From: Dehalococcoidia bacterium UBA1152
GTDB lineage: Bacteria; Chloroflexota; Dehalococcoidia; Lucifugimonadales; UBA2962
Direction of reading: 5' to 3'
NCBI GenBank assembly: GCA_002311285.1
Contig: DBZU01000009.1
Span: 48,321 to 81,842 of the forward strand
Length of the DNA stretch: 33,522 nt
The notes beneath the pieces are model-generated. The model saw only the letters and a list, made by a program, of their open reading frames with translations, ran no database searches and was not told the origin of the DNA. The translations under genes and the position numbers were made by a program. This document shows, piece after piece, positions 1 to 8,307 of this stretch (position 1 is its first letter; each line of letters begins with the position of its first letter).

Positions 1-768
1 ACACTAAATGTTGTAGCAGTTGACTCTATTAGGCGTTTAGAGATTGGATTTAGAGGAGACACACCGATTCCAGTTGAATCTCTAATGATAAGTGGCGACA
101 CCAATATTGTAGATGTCCAACTGTTAATTCAGTACAACGTTAAGGATGTCGAAGCTTTTTTATTTAAATCAGTCAATCCCGACACAATCATCTTAAAAGG
201 TGCTGCAGAATCTTCACTTCGACAAGTAGTGGGGCAACGTGATATTGACGATGTTTTAACAACAGAAAAAGAGGCTGTCCAAGCGCAAACTAAATTACTG
301 CTTCAAGAACTGCTCGACTTATATGACACAGGGATAAATGTTACTGAAGTAAAGCTTCAAAACGTCCGCCCTCCGTCACAAGTACAAGATGCTTTTGATG
401 ACGTAGTCAGGGCAAGGGAAGATAAGGAACGAACCATAAACTTAGCTCAGGCATATGAAGCTGACATCATCCCCAGGGCTCTTGGTGAAGCACAGCGTGT
501 ACTTCAGCTTGCTGAAGGGTATAAACAGGAGAGGATTGCAAGGGCTGATGGTCAATCTGCTAGGTTCTTATCAGTTCTAGCTGAATACAACAAATCAAAG
601 GACGTAACCAGGCAAAGATTATATCTTGAAACAATAGAAACTATTTTACCCGGAGTTACCAAATACATTATTAGCGCTGAAGTCGGTGGAAATTTATTGC
701 AATTTCTGCCTTTAACAAATGATGGAGGGAATATGAGTCTTGATTCCCTTGGGCAATCGGAACAATAA
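1..768 (+). CDS. hflK: HflK-like SPFH/band 7 membrane protease regulator, 5' end missing
   Basis: The frame is open from the first base, so the gene enters from upstream; 255 residues are visible. The visible part begins within the SPFH (band 7) domain, with RRLEIGFRG followed by MISGDTNIVDVQLLIQYNV, a pattern typical of HflK. A long charged helical stretch (AREDKERTINLAQAYEAD and later EGYKQERIARADGQ) is the coiled coil that follows the SPFH domain. The N-terminal membrane segment lies outside the window. In the family, HflK and HflC form a large membrane complex around the FtsH protease and restrain it. The stop is two bases before the ATG of hflC, so the two are co-transcribed. The start cannot be judged. 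Confidence 0.9.
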   Translation, partial: TLNVVAVDSIRRLEIGFRGDTPIPVESLMISGDTNIVDVQLLIQYNVKDVEAFLFKSVNPDTIILKGAAESSLRQVVGQRDIDDVLTTEKEAVQAQTKLLLQELLDLYDTGINVTEVKLQNVRPPSQVQDAFDDVVRAREDKERTINLAQAYEADIIPRALGEAQRVLQLAEGYKQERIARADGQSARFLSVLAEYNKSKDVTRQRLYLETIETILPGVTKYIISAEVGGNLLQFLPLTNDGGNMSLDSLGQSEQ

Positions 769-770
769 TT

Positions 771-1649
771 ATGAGTTTTAATCGTTCAGCAATTATATTC
801 GTAATCTTTATCATCTTACTTGGAATAATAGGTCCACAAGCGTTCTTCGTTGTAGATCAAACTCAACTAGCTATAGTCACACGGTTTGGAAGTGTGAAAC
901 AAACTATTGTTACTCCTGGTATACGATCAAAGGCTCCTTTTGTTGACTCTGTAACTTACTTTGAAAAAAGAAATATCCTCTATGACGCCAACCCTGATGC
1001 TCTGTTAACAAGCGATAAAAAACGGCTTATCATTGATGCGTATGCAATTGCGAGAGTATCCAATCCGCTGTTATTTAGAGAGACTGTGCAAAATTTTCAA
1101 AGATCTTTGACAAGAGTTAATGACCTAGTAGCATCTGAACTGCGAAAAAAGATTGCTGATGACAACCAAATAGATATTATTCGTAACAAACGTCAACAGT
1201 TAATGGAAGAGGTAAGATACGATGTTGTGCCAAAGCTAAATGAATTTGGCATGAAAACCGTTGATATAAGAATTAAAAGAGCTGATTTTCCTAACGAAAT
1301 CGCAACGGCGGTTTATGCTCGCATGCAAGCTGAGCGTAAACGTATAGCAGACGCCGAAAGAGCCGCAGGTGCACAACGAGACCTCGAAATAAGGTCCAAT
1401 GTGGATAAACTGGCTACGATTATCTTTGCTGAAGCCGAAAGAGACGCAAATGTTTTGCGCGGTGAGGGTGAGGCCGAAGCCATACGCATTTTCGCGGAAG
1501 CTTTAGAACAGGATCCTGAATTCTATAGATTCCAAAGAAGCCTTGAAGCATATCAACAATTCTTTACTGAAAATACAACAGTGATTCTCCCTTCTGATTC
1601 TGAACTCTTTGATTTCCTTGAGTCTCCAAAACCGGTTTCTGGTGACTAA
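771..1649 (+). CDS. hflC: HflC-like SPFH/band 7 protein
   Basis: The protein has 292 residues, the usual size for HflC. Residues about 5-25 form one hydrophobic membrane anchor. The SPFH domain follows (VVDQTQLAIVTRFGSV, then PGIRSKAPFVDSV), and residues about 185-250 form a charged coiled coil (AERKRIADAERAAGAQRDLE, EGEAEAIRIFAEAL). It is the expected partner of HflK in the FtsH-associated membrane complex. It starts two bases after the hflK stop, so translation is probably coupled. The next gene is convergent, and the 62 bases between hold no clear terminator. Confidence 0.92.
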   Translation: MSFNRSAIIFVIFIILLGIIGPQAFFVVDQTQLAIVTRFGSVKQTIVTPGIRSKAPFVDSVTYFEKRNILYDANPDALLTSDKKRLIIDAYAIARVSNPLLFRETVQNFQRSLTRVNDLVASELRKKIADDNQIDIIRNKRQQLMEEVRYDVVPKLNEFGMKTVDIRIKRADFPNEIATAVYARMQAERKRIADAERAAGAQRDLEIRSNVDKLATIIFAEAERDANVLRGEGEAEAIRIFAEALEQDPEFYRFQRSLEAYQQFFTENTTVILPSDSELFDFLESPKPVSGD

Positions 1650-1711
1650 TTTTTAAGGCAAACAAGTTTAGAAATTAGTTAGTATCAAGTTTTTCATCCG
1701 TCGTCTTCAAG

Positions 1712-2722
1712 CTATAAACAGCCGAAATCATCAGATCCATTTATGATCGCAGCTAGTGTAGTCGGTTCTATTGCGCTACCGCTGAGTATACAAACCGTTT
1801 TGCCTCGCCGATCCGCCGGCGTGGCGGTCGCCGCCGCGACGGACAGACCTCCAGATCCTTCAACCACAAGATTATTTCGGTTTGCGAGCCAACTTATGGC
1901 TTTTCTGGCGGATTTTTCTGAAACGAGCACAACTTTATCTATTATTTTTCTTAACAGCGGATAAATTTCATCCGAGATAAATGGCACTGCAACTCCTTCA
2001 CAGATAGTAGCTTGTGAATCAACCCATATAGGATGTCCATTTTCGAAGGCTGCGTGCAAGGCTGGACAAGCTTTGGCCTGTACTCCAAATATTTGGATCG
2101 AAGGCTTAAGCTTCTTTAAAACACTCCCGACGCCAGCAATCAATCCTCCTCCTCCCACAGGTATAAAAACCGATTCGACGTCAGGACAGTCGTCGAGAAT
2201 TTCAAGGGCGATGGTACCGTTACCAGTTATCATCATTGGGTCTCCCCAAGGGTCTAGAAAGCTGTAATGATCATGGCGCCACCCTTCCTTTAAGACAAAG
2301 TCTAGGATTTGCTCGAAAGGCATCATTACGGGTGTTACGCCATAGTTTTCGATAGATTGAATCTTTATGCGCGGAGTCGTGTCAGGTATAAGGCTTCGAG
2401 CTTTAACACCGAAGAGACCTGCCACATAACCAAGGGCTTGAGCTGTGTTGCCTGCGCTGTGGGTGCTAAACCCGCGTTTGCGCTGGCTTTCCGTGAGAGA
2501 AGCCGCCCAATTATATACGCCTCTTACCTTATACGAACCAATAGGCTGTAAAATTTCTGCTTTAAGCAGTATCTCATTTGAATAATCATAGTTGTGCAGA
2601 GGGATGAGCGGTGTGCGTACAATGACCTTACTTAAACGGTTGGCCGCTGAGTTAACTGCTGCGATATCTGGTGCTTTGACTGGGTTGCCGCCCAATGCTG
2701 TTGGTCTATCCTGAAGGGCCAT
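1712..2722 (-). CDS. PLP-dependent threonine/serine dehydratase (or serine racemase-like)
   Basis: This is a fold-type II PLP enzyme that would deaminate threonine or serine to a 2-oxo acid. The PLP lysine lies in EILQPIGSYKVRG (Lys65 from the start chosen here), and the phosphate-binding glycine loop is PVGGGGLIAGVG. There is no C-terminal ACT/regulatory domain, so the catabolic or racemase type is more likely than biosynthetic IlvA. The frame is open up to an ATG at 2821, but those 33 extra residues look unlike the family. I chose the ATG at 2722, which gives 336 residues; a GAGGAG lies about 12 bases before it, a rather long spacing. Its G+C content is well above that of both neighbours, a possible sign of transfer. 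The exact substrate is not decided by sequence. Confidence 0.85.
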   Translation of the reverse strand: MALQDRPTALGGNPVKAPDIAAVNSAANRLSKVIVRTPLIPLHNYDYSNEILLKAEILQPIGSYKVRGVYNWAASLTESQRKRGFSTHSAGNTAQALGYVAGLFGVKARSLIPDTTPRIKIQSIENYGVTPVMMPFEQILDFVLKEGWRHDHYSFLDPWGDPMMITGNGTIALEILDDCPDVESVFIPVGGGGLIAGVGSVLKKLKPSIQIFGVQAKACPALHAAFENGHPIWVDSQATICEGVAVPFISDEIYPLLRKIIDKVVLVSEKSARKAISWLANRNNLVVEGSGGLSVAAATATPADRRGKTVCILSGSAIEPTTLAAIINGSDDFGCL

Positions 2723-2885
2723 AATGGTCCGTTTCTCCTCATCCTGATGGTTCGCTTGGGTACACCAGAAATCTTGTCCCGTCAAACATATCGTGCTGAC
2801 GCGATTTTGGCTATTCACCATGTAATCTAAAACATCATCAAGCCTAATAATACATCATTTAAATGAGTTTGCTTTTCTATTTTAA

Positions 2886-2914
2886 TTGTTCAGTTGTCAT
2901 TAGTTAATTATTAG
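2886..2914 (+). promoter_or_regulatory. Candidate sigma-70-type promoter for ybeY-dnaX-ybaB-recR-recO
   Basis: TTGTTC (2886-2891) and TATTAG (2909-2914) are separated by 17 bases in the gap between the divergent dehydratase and ybeY. The start of transcription would fall near 2921. That would exclude the TTG at 2916 as the ybeY start and favour the one at 2985. This is a pattern match only. Confidence 0.35.
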
Positions 2915-2984
2915 ATTGCAGTGTTCGCATATAATAAGAACCGTCATTAAAATTGGCGATTACGGCAACAAAAAGGGTACCCGA

Positions 2985-3503
2985 TTGGCACAGAGACATA
3001 CTGATGTATTTATAGATTCAGAAGTCAAAGGAATTGACCATCTGATGACAGACAAATGGCTATGTCAAATTACTGATTCAGCCCTGACATTACTAAATGT
3101 GTCTGAGAGTAAGTCAATAGAGATAGCTATAACAGATGATAAGACAATGAGAGACTTAAATCTCAGACATTTAGGTATAGATAGTACGACAGACGTGTTA
3201 TCCTTTCCAAATATCAATTCACCAAATACTGATTTGTTGTCTACAGAAAAGGCCCAGGACAAATATAAGTTTATTGGGGAAGTTGTTATCAGCAGCCCAG
3301 AGGCTGGGCGGCAGTCTTTAGATAAAGGCATAAGCTTCACCCAAGAAATAGCGTTCCTTCTAGGACATGGAATTTTACACCTTTTAGGCCACGATCATGA
3401 AACAGAAGATGAACGGATTGAAATGGAAATTGCGCATAGAAAAATTTTGCTTGCAATGTTAGGTAAATCAGGTATGTCAATAGAAGTTAAATATCCAGCA
3501 TGA
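2985..3503 (+). CDS. ybeY: YbeY endoribonuclease (rRNA maturation factor)
   Basis: YbeY is a zinc-dependent single-strand RNase acting in 16S rRNA 3'-end maturation and ribosome quality control. The zinc motif HGILHLLGHDH (His128, His132, His138) is intact, as is the upstream TTDVLSFPN block of the family. The frame is open to a TTG at 2916, but the added 23 residues have no counterpart in usual YbeY proteins of about 150-170 residues. The TTG at 2985 has AAAGGG eight bases or so upstream and leads straight into the family's N-terminal strand (HTDVFID), so I prefer it (172 residues). The stop overlaps the dnaX start as ATGA, indicating coupled translation. Confidence 0.9.
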   Translation: MAQRHTDVFIDSEVKGIDHLMTDKWLCQITDSALTLLNVSESKSIEIAITDDKTMRDLNLRHLGIDSTTDVLSFPNINSPNTDLLSTEKAQDKYKFIGEVVISSPEAGRQSLDKGISFTQEIAFLLGHGILHLLGHDHETEDERIEMEIAHRKILLAMLGKSGMSIEVKYPA

Positions 3504-5164
3504 GTGAAGTTCTTTACAGAAAATGGAGACCAAAACGGTTTTCTGATATCGTCGGACAAACTCCTATTGTACAAACATTAAGTCGAGCCGTGCAGTCGTC
3601 AAGGGTAGCCCACGCATATTTATTCTGTGGTCCGAGAGGAACTGGTAAAACCAGTACCGCACGAATATTAGCAAAGTCTATTAACTGCTTATCAAAGGAG
3701 TCTTGTAATTCAGACAATCCTTGTCACATTTGTCGTTCAATTGATGAGGGTTCTGCTTTAGATTTGATTGAAATAGACGCAGCAAGCAATCGAGGCATAG
3801 ACGATATCAGAGACCTGAGGGACAAAGCTCGTTACGCTCCCAATGAAGCAAGCCATAAAGTTTATATCATTGACGAAGCGCATATGTTAACTGATCAAGC
3901 GTTCAATGCTCTTTTAAAAACGTTAGAAGAGCCACCTGATCAAGTTATTTTCATACTAGCAACTACTGAATCTCATAAAATACCTGCAACAATATTGTCT
4001 CGATGCCAACGATTTGATTTTGTAAGAATAACGTCTGAAATTATTTGTGAAAGATTATCAAAAATCTGTTCGATCGAAGGATTCGATGTTGAAGTTGAAG
4101 CACTAAAACTCATCGCACACCTTTCAGGTGGAGCCTTAAGAGATGCGATTAATATCTTGGAACAATCAGTAATTTCAGATGAGCCTCCAATATCAGAAGC
4201 TAAAGTTCGTAACTTATTAGACATTGGTGATGACACTGTCTGCATAGAACTGACTGGAGAACTACTTGAGCAAAATACTAAGAAGGCGTTGGAAATTATT
4301 AATAATGTTGCAAACTCAGGTAATGACTTGAGGCACCTCCATATAGGCTTGATTAAGTATTTAAGGGCAGTTCTTTTAATTAAATCAGGGATAAACATAA
4401 ATCATGGTTATAGCGAAACTATATACAAACAACTGGAGTCGACTGCTGCAGCATCAGATATAAATTCAATATTGCATTGTTTAAAAACTATGACTGATCC
4501 AACCCTAAAGCCTGACTCATCCAACCCTTTGCTCCTTGAATTAGCAATTGTTGAGGCCGGAATTGATTATCTTAATAACAATCAACCAAAAATGGAATTA
4601 AAGGGCGGCTCTTCTGAGAATAAACTGATTGGCTCACATAAAATCAAGCCCATCACAACAACAAAAGTCACCGATGATTTGCCTAAAATAACCGATACCC
4701 AGGACCAGGAAAGTGTTTCTTCGGAAAAAAACGATAATACGGAGGCTGCAAAAGTTGGCAGTCCTGATTTGCCACCGACAAATCAGATTTCTGAGCCTAA
4801 TCAGCAGCTTGAACATCAATGGCAATCGATTTTAGACTCATTAAGGTATACCAAGGGTGATAAATTTAACTTGAAAGCTTTACTTATCACATGCACAAAT
4901 CGAAGAATTCATGATGAATCTATAACTTTAGGCTTTTCTCACCCATCACATCGTGAACGCATGGAGCATGAATTAACTATTCCCGAAAGCCGCAAGACAT
5001 TAATTGATTCTTTTGCTAGTGCTCTAGGCAAGCAATATAAGTTGGTTTTAGAAACAAATAGTGTTACGGTCAAAAGTAATGTAACCGATGAACTTGACAG
5101 TCCGTTAATACGTATGGCTCAATCCAAGGGAGCTCAAATCATTGATCAAACTCCAAAAAGGTAA
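3500..5164 (+). CDS. dnaX: DNA polymerase III clamp-loader subunit gamma/tau
   Basis: DnaX is the ATPase of the complex that loads the sliding clamp. The AAA+ module carries Walker A GPRGTGKT (Lys50), four zinc-binding cysteines (63, 69, 75, 78), the DEAH Walker B box (residues 125-128) and the sensor region LATTESHKIPATILSRC. The collar domain runs to about residue 365. A low-complexity, charged linker (about 375-430) leads to a C-terminal domain starting near WQSILDSL. The full product of 554 residues corresponds to tau. A slippery A7 run in the linker probably also yields a gamma-like product of 412 residues (see the separate entry). It overlaps ybeY by four bases and lies nine bases before ybaB. 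Confidence 0.97.
   Translation: MSEVLYRKWRPKRFSDIVGQTPIVQTLSRAVQSSRVAHAYLFCGPRGTGKTSTARILAKSINCLSKESCNSDNPCHICRSIDEGSALDLIEIDAASNRGIDDIRDLRDKARYAPNEASHKVYIIDEAHMLTDQAFNALLKTLEEPPDQVIFILATTESHKIPATILSRCQRFDFVRITSEIICERLSKICSIEGFDVEVEALKLIAHLSGGALRDAINILEQSVISDEPPISEAKVRNLLDIGDDTVCIELTGELLEQNTKKALEIINNVANSGNDLRHLHIGLIKYLRAVLLIKSGININHGYSETIYKQLESTAAASDINSILHCLKTMTDPTLKPDSSNPLLLELAIVEAGIDYLNNNQPKMELKGGSSENKLIGSHKIKPITTTKVTDDLPKITDTQDQESVSSEKNDNTEAAKVGSPDLPPTNQISEPNQQLEHQWQSILDSLRYTKGDKFNLKALLITCTNRRIHDESITLGFSHPSHRERMEHELTIPESRKTLIDSFASALGKQYKLVLETNSVTVKSNVTDELDSPLIRMAQSKGAQIIDQTPKR
4726..4786 (+). promoter_or_regulatory. Candidate programmed -1 frameshift site in dnaX
   Basis: Codons 410 and 411 are AAA AAC, preceded by the A of GAA, giving the heptamer A AAA AAC at 4726-4732 in the form X XXY YYZ. 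After a -1 slip the next codons are CGA and TAA (4735-4737), so the product would end at 412 residues, just beyond the ATPase and collar domains. An AGGAAAG lies about 14 bases upstream. Downstream there is a perfect 8-bp inverted repeat, 4764-4771 with 4779-4786, and a 7-base loop. It begins 31 bases after the heptamer, farther than usual for a stimulatory structure. Slippage by RNA polymerase on the A7 run is an alternative way to the same product. Confidence 0.6.
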
Positions 5165-5172
5165 ATTGATAA

Positions 5173-5475
5173 TTGAACAAAAAGTTTTTACAACAAGCAC
5201 AGCAACTACAGAAACAAATGATGAATATCCAAGAGGAACTAGAGTCGACGCGGATTGAAGGAAGTTCTGGTGGTGGCGTGGTCACAGCAGTTGTAACAGG
5301 TAAAATGCACGTTGAGTCAGTAAAAATACACCCAGAAGTTGCATCCGAAGATGTAGAACTCCTACAAGACCTTGTTACTGCAGCAATCAATGAAGCACTT
5401 GAAAAAGCCCAGGAAATGGCATCGTCCAGAATGGGGTCTGTAACCGGCGGCCTTAACATACCGGGTATTATGTAA
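5173..5475 (+). CDS. ybaB: YbaB/EbfC nucleoid-associated protein
   Basis: This is a small DNA-binding protein (100 residues, typical size), thought to bind DNA as a dimer and to help organise the nucleoid. The family pattern is clear: an N-terminal amphipathic helix rich in Gln (QQAQQLQKQM), the central GGGVVTAVVTGKM strand turn, then a helical ALEKAQEM segment and a GGLNIPGI tail. The start is TTG with AAAAGG about 12 bases upstream; no ATG is available in a suitable place. It lies between dnaX and recR, the common arrangement across bacteria, which supports the assignment. Confidence 0.95.
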   Translation: MNKKFLQQAQQLQKQMMNIQEELESTRIEGSSGGGVVTAVVTGKMHVESVKIHPEVASEDVELLQDLVTAAINEALEKAQEMASSRMGSVTGGLNIPGIM

Positions 5476-5480
5476 TAACA

Positions 5481-6089
5481 GTGATTTCAAATCATAAAAA
5501 TAATAGCCCTATTGAAAGACTTGTTTCAGAACTACATAAATTACCAGGTATTGGACCTAAAACTGCACAACGTCTCGCTTATTATCTCGTTCGTATCTCT
5601 AAAGATGATGCAATCAAATTAGCTGAATCCATCAAGGCAGTTAAGGAAAGGATAGATTTTTGCTCTGAGTGTTTTGATATTACAGAATCAAACCCTTGTA
5701 GAATTTGTTCCGACAATGGACGAGATAAAACTCGCATTTGCATAGTTGAAGAACCTCTCGATGTTAGGGCGCTAGAAAAGACTCGATCCTATTCCGGCAC
5801 TTACCACGTGTTACATGGCGTGATTTCTCCAATGAATGATATAGGGCCAGACAATTTAAGAATTGATGCCTTATTTCAGAGAATGAAATTACTTGAAGTG
5901 GAAGAGATAATTATCGCAACAAATCCAAACGTTGAGGGAGAGGCAACGGCTCTTTATATTCAACGCCTTCTTGAACCTTTCCAAGTTAAAATAACTAGGC
6001 CTGCCAGAGGGTTGCCGGTTGGTGGAGATCTAGAGTACGCGGATGAGGTAACTCTGTCCATGGCTATGGAAGGCAGACAACCTTTTTAA
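5481..6089 (+). CDS. recR: Recombination mediator RecR
   Basis: RecR works with RecO (and RecF) to load RecA on single-stranded gaps. The 202 residues show all the parts: the N-terminal helix-hairpin-helix LPGIGPKTAQRLAYYL, the four-cysteine zinc finger beginning CSEC and ending CRIC, the Toprim domain (ICIVEEPLDVRALEKT), and the C-terminal RPARGLPVGGDLEYADEVTL stretch. The start is GTG, five bases after the ybaB stop. recO follows 22 bases later, so both mediator subunits are made from one transcript. Confidence 0.97.
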   Translation: MISNHKNNSPIERLVSELHKLPGIGPKTAQRLAYYLVRISKDDAIKLAESIKAVKERIDFCSECFDITESNPCRICSDNGRDKTRICIVEEPLDVRALEKTRSYSGTYHVLHGVISPMNDIGPDNLRIDALFQRMKLLEVEEIIIATNPNVEGEATALYIQRLLEPFQVKITRPARGLPVGGDLEYADEVTLSMAMEGRQPF

Positions 6090-6111
6090 TAAAGTAGGCA
6101 TGTAGGCCCAA

Positions 6112-6873
6112 ATGGCCAAGCCACGTATTTACACAACTTCAGCTATCGTACTGAAATACCGAAATTACAGTGAATCTGATCGGTTCGTAACTCTGTTGTC
6201 TCGCAAAATGGGGCGAATAGAAGGATTTGCCAAAGGCGTTCGTCGTTCAACTAGCAAACTTACAGGACATTTGGAACTGTTTTATACAGTACGAATAACG
6301 CTTGCAATGGGCAAAAATACAGACGTAATAACTGAAGTACAAATATTAAGCGCACCAGATAGGATAAACCAAAATCTGAATACAGTATCTTGTGCTCTTA
6401 ATATTATTGAATTAGCCCTCAACGTTTCCACTGAAGGTACTGGCAATGAACTCATTTACGATTTGTTAGAGAAAACACTAAATAAGTTAAACACAACGCA
6501 TGCAAGTAATTCAGCCAAATTACTTGCATATTATCAGTTAAAACTCCTATCCATTTCAGGCCTGTCTCCTGAATTTAAAACGTGTGTTGAATGTGGAAAT
6601 ATATTAGACGAACAGGATCACTTGTATAGTGCTCATACGGGAGGCATTGTCTGTCCAAGCTGTGCGCCTAAACAAGCAGGACCGCTATTAAATCTATCGG
6701 TTAATACAATAAAAGTTTTAAGGTTCTTGGATGCTGAAGATATGACTAAAATAGAAAACTTCTCAGTACCAAAAGAAATTCTTACAAAAACAATTGAGAC
6801 TTTAGATACTCATATCGATTATCACATTGACAGGAAAACCAGATCAAGAAGTTTTTTCAAAGCATTTCAGTAG
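6112..6873 (+). CDS. recO: DNA repair protein RecO
   Basis: RecO anneals DNA strands and, with RecR, displaces SSB for RecA loading. The 253 residues begin with the OB-fold pattern TTSAIVLKYRNYSESDRFVT, followed by KMGRIEGFAKGVRRSTSKL. A C-terminal zinc-binding region has CVEC and CPSC pairs (residues about 157-184), present in many but not all RecO proteins. The start is ATG; no strong Shine-Dalgarno is visible. It is the last gene of the ybeY operon; the next gene is convergent, 11 bases away. Confidence 0.93.
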   Translation: MAKPRIYTTSAIVLKYRNYSESDRFVTLLSRKMGRIEGFAKGVRRSTSKLTGHLELFYTVRITLAMGKNTDVITEVQILSAPDRINQNLNTVSCALNIIELALNVSTEGTGNELIYDLLEKTLNKLNTTHASNSAKLLAYYQLKLLSISGLSPEFKTCVECGNILDEQDHLYSAHTGGIVCPSCAPKQAGPLLNLSVNTIKVLRFLDAEDMTKIENFSVPKEILTKTIETLDTHIDYHIDRKTRSRSFFKAFQ

Positions 6874-6884
6874 TTGCGTACTAA

Positions 6885-7739
6885 TTACATTGATGTACGA
6901 GATATCATCCACTGATATAACCTCTCAGGCAAAAATCTTGCTCCAATCATTCCTGCTCTAGCTTCAAATCCAATAGGGTATCGTAGACGTGGTCTTTCAG
7001 ATTCGATAATGCGTTCTATAAGTTCAGCAATTCTAATAGACTTATGTATGACCTTTCGCCATTTTTTATGTTTTTGTCGATATCGGTCTATAAAATATAT
7101 ATAGGGCAAGTCATCGGATTCAGCATCACTCCCCTGTACCATATTCTTATGAAAATCTGTATCGAACAGACCTGGCTGTATTGATGAAACTCTGATTCCA
7201 AACGGCCACAACTCCATTCTGAGAGCTTCGGTTTGTGCTTCTAAAGCATATTTTGACGATGCGTAAGCACCATTAAACGGAGTAGTTACCCATCCAGCTA
7301 CAGAGCTGATATTAATGATCCTGCCGTAACGCCTTTTACGCATCCCACCAGCTATTATTTTAGATAATCGAAATGGTGCAAATACGTTAGTTTTAAACTG
7401 ATTTTCCATTTCCTCTGGTGAGATCCCTTCTAATGGTCCCCACAACCCGTAACCAGCGTTATTTACTAGCACGTCAATATGCTTATGTTGCGCTATCAAT
7501 TTTGGTAAAACTTCTTCTATACAACCTTTTTCACCATCTCGTAGATTTATATCTAATTCAACGGGGAAAAAAACTTCGCCTTTGTTATTGGCTTCTCGAA
7601 TTAACGAATCTAATCGACTTAGTTTCCTGCTCGAACCAATGACTTTATAACCTTTTGAGCAAAGGTATAAAGATGTAACTTTTCCAATACCAGAGGAGGC
7701 CCCTGTAATAAAAATAGTTTTTCTAAAATTCCCTGACAT
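6885..7739 (-). CDS. Short-chain dehydrogenase/reductase (SDR), substrate unknown
   Basis: This is a classical SDR oxidoreductase of 284 residues. The cofactor-binding TGASSGIG motif is at residues 13-20, NNAGYG marks the central strand, and the catalytic Ser-Tyr-Lys set is in INISSVAGW and YASSKYALE. The QPGLFDTDF stretch follows as in the family. The arginine after the second strand (SSRKLSR) suggests NADP(H) preference; this is inference. The C-terminal extension (about residues 215-284, basic) is longer than in minimal SDRs and resembles the retinol-dehydrogenase-like group. It stands alone, convergent to recO and divergent from the LOG-like gene, so context gives no substrate. Confidence 0.85.
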   Translation of the reverse strand: MSGNFRKTIFITGASSGIGKVTSLYLCSKGYKVIGSSRKLSRLDSLIREANNKGEVFFPVELDINLRDGEKGCIEEVLPKLIAQHKHIDVLVNNAGYGLWGPLEGISPEEMENQFKTNVFAPFRLSKIIAGGMRKRRYGRIINISSVAGWVTTPFNGAYASSKYALEAQTEALRMELWPFGIRVSSIQPGLFDTDFHKNMVQGSDAESDDLPYIYFIDRYRQKHKKWRKVIHKSIRIAELIERIIESERPRLRYPIGFEARAGMIGARFLPERLYQWMISRTSM

Positions 7740-7808
7740 CTAATACTTACCTTATTAAAACTGGTAGACATAAGACTTGTTACAGTCGAATATATTATAA
7801 AGAATTAT

Positions 7809-8282
7809 ATGATTATCGCAGTTATTGGCTCATCAAAAGCAAATGAAGAACTTTACAAACTGGCTACTCAAGTGGGCTACGAATTGGCTCAAAATAGCAT
7901 TATTATTGTATGTGGGGGTTTAGGCGGAGTTATGGAAGCAGCTTGTAAAGGAGCCAAACAAGCAAAAGGTACAACAATTGGTATATTACCGGGTAATGAC
8001 CCAAAGGATGCCAATGAATTCGTAGATATTCCTATATGTACAGGCATGGGGTACGCGCGAAACGTGATAGTTGTAAAGACAGGTTTGTCAGTTATTGCTA
8101 TAGGTGGAGCGTATGGCACCTTATCGGAAATTGGACATGCGCTAGGAGATAACATTCCTGTTGTTGGGCTAAAGACCTGGAGTATACATCAAGAAAACAT
8201 GACAGGGGATTTATTTACATCTGCTAAAAGCGTAAAGCAGGCCGTAGATTTAGCAATACATGCAGCTTTAAATAGACATTGA
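7809..8282 (+). CDS. LOG-like (SLOG/TIGR00725-type) nucleotide-binding protein
   Basis: The protein has 157 residues with a Rossmann-like fold. The N-terminus MIIAVIGSSKA, then CGGLGGVMEAACKGAK, and GGAYGTLSEIGHAL match the family once labelled lysine decarboxylase and including cytokinin-activating LOG enzymes and molybdenum-cofactor carrier proteins. The classical PGGxGTxxE box of true LOG enzymes appears here as IGGAYGTLSE, so phosphoribohydrolase activity is uncertain. There is no clear Shine-Dalgarno; a TATTAT at 7793-7798 ends ten bases before the ATG, which would give a nearly leaderless message. Enolase follows 25 bases downstream and may share the transcript. Confidence 0.8.
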   Translation: MIIAVIGSSKANEELYKLATQVGYELAQNSIIIVCGGLGGVMEAACKGAKQAKGTTIGILPGNDPKDANEFVDIPICTGMGYARNVIVVKTGLSVIAIGGAYGTLSEIGHALGDNIPVVGLKTWSIHQENMTGDLFTSAKSVKQAVDLAIHAALNRH

Positions 8283-8307
8283 TTAAGAAAGTGAGCGGTT
8301 TTATATT

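Noticed and set aside
1647..1678. Inverted repeat CTAATTT/AAATTAG after hflC as a terminator
   Set aside because: Seven AT-rich pairs with a loop of about 18 bases and no T-run; too weak.
1743..2551. Open frames on the plus strand opposite the dehydratase gene
   Set aside because: They are shadows made possible by the gene's higher G+C content; no family features or ribosome sites.
2723..2821. N-terminal 33 residues of the dehydratase frame as part of the protein
   Set aside because: They do not resemble the family, and the ATG at 2722 leads to the expected N-terminus, with a purine-rich site upstream.
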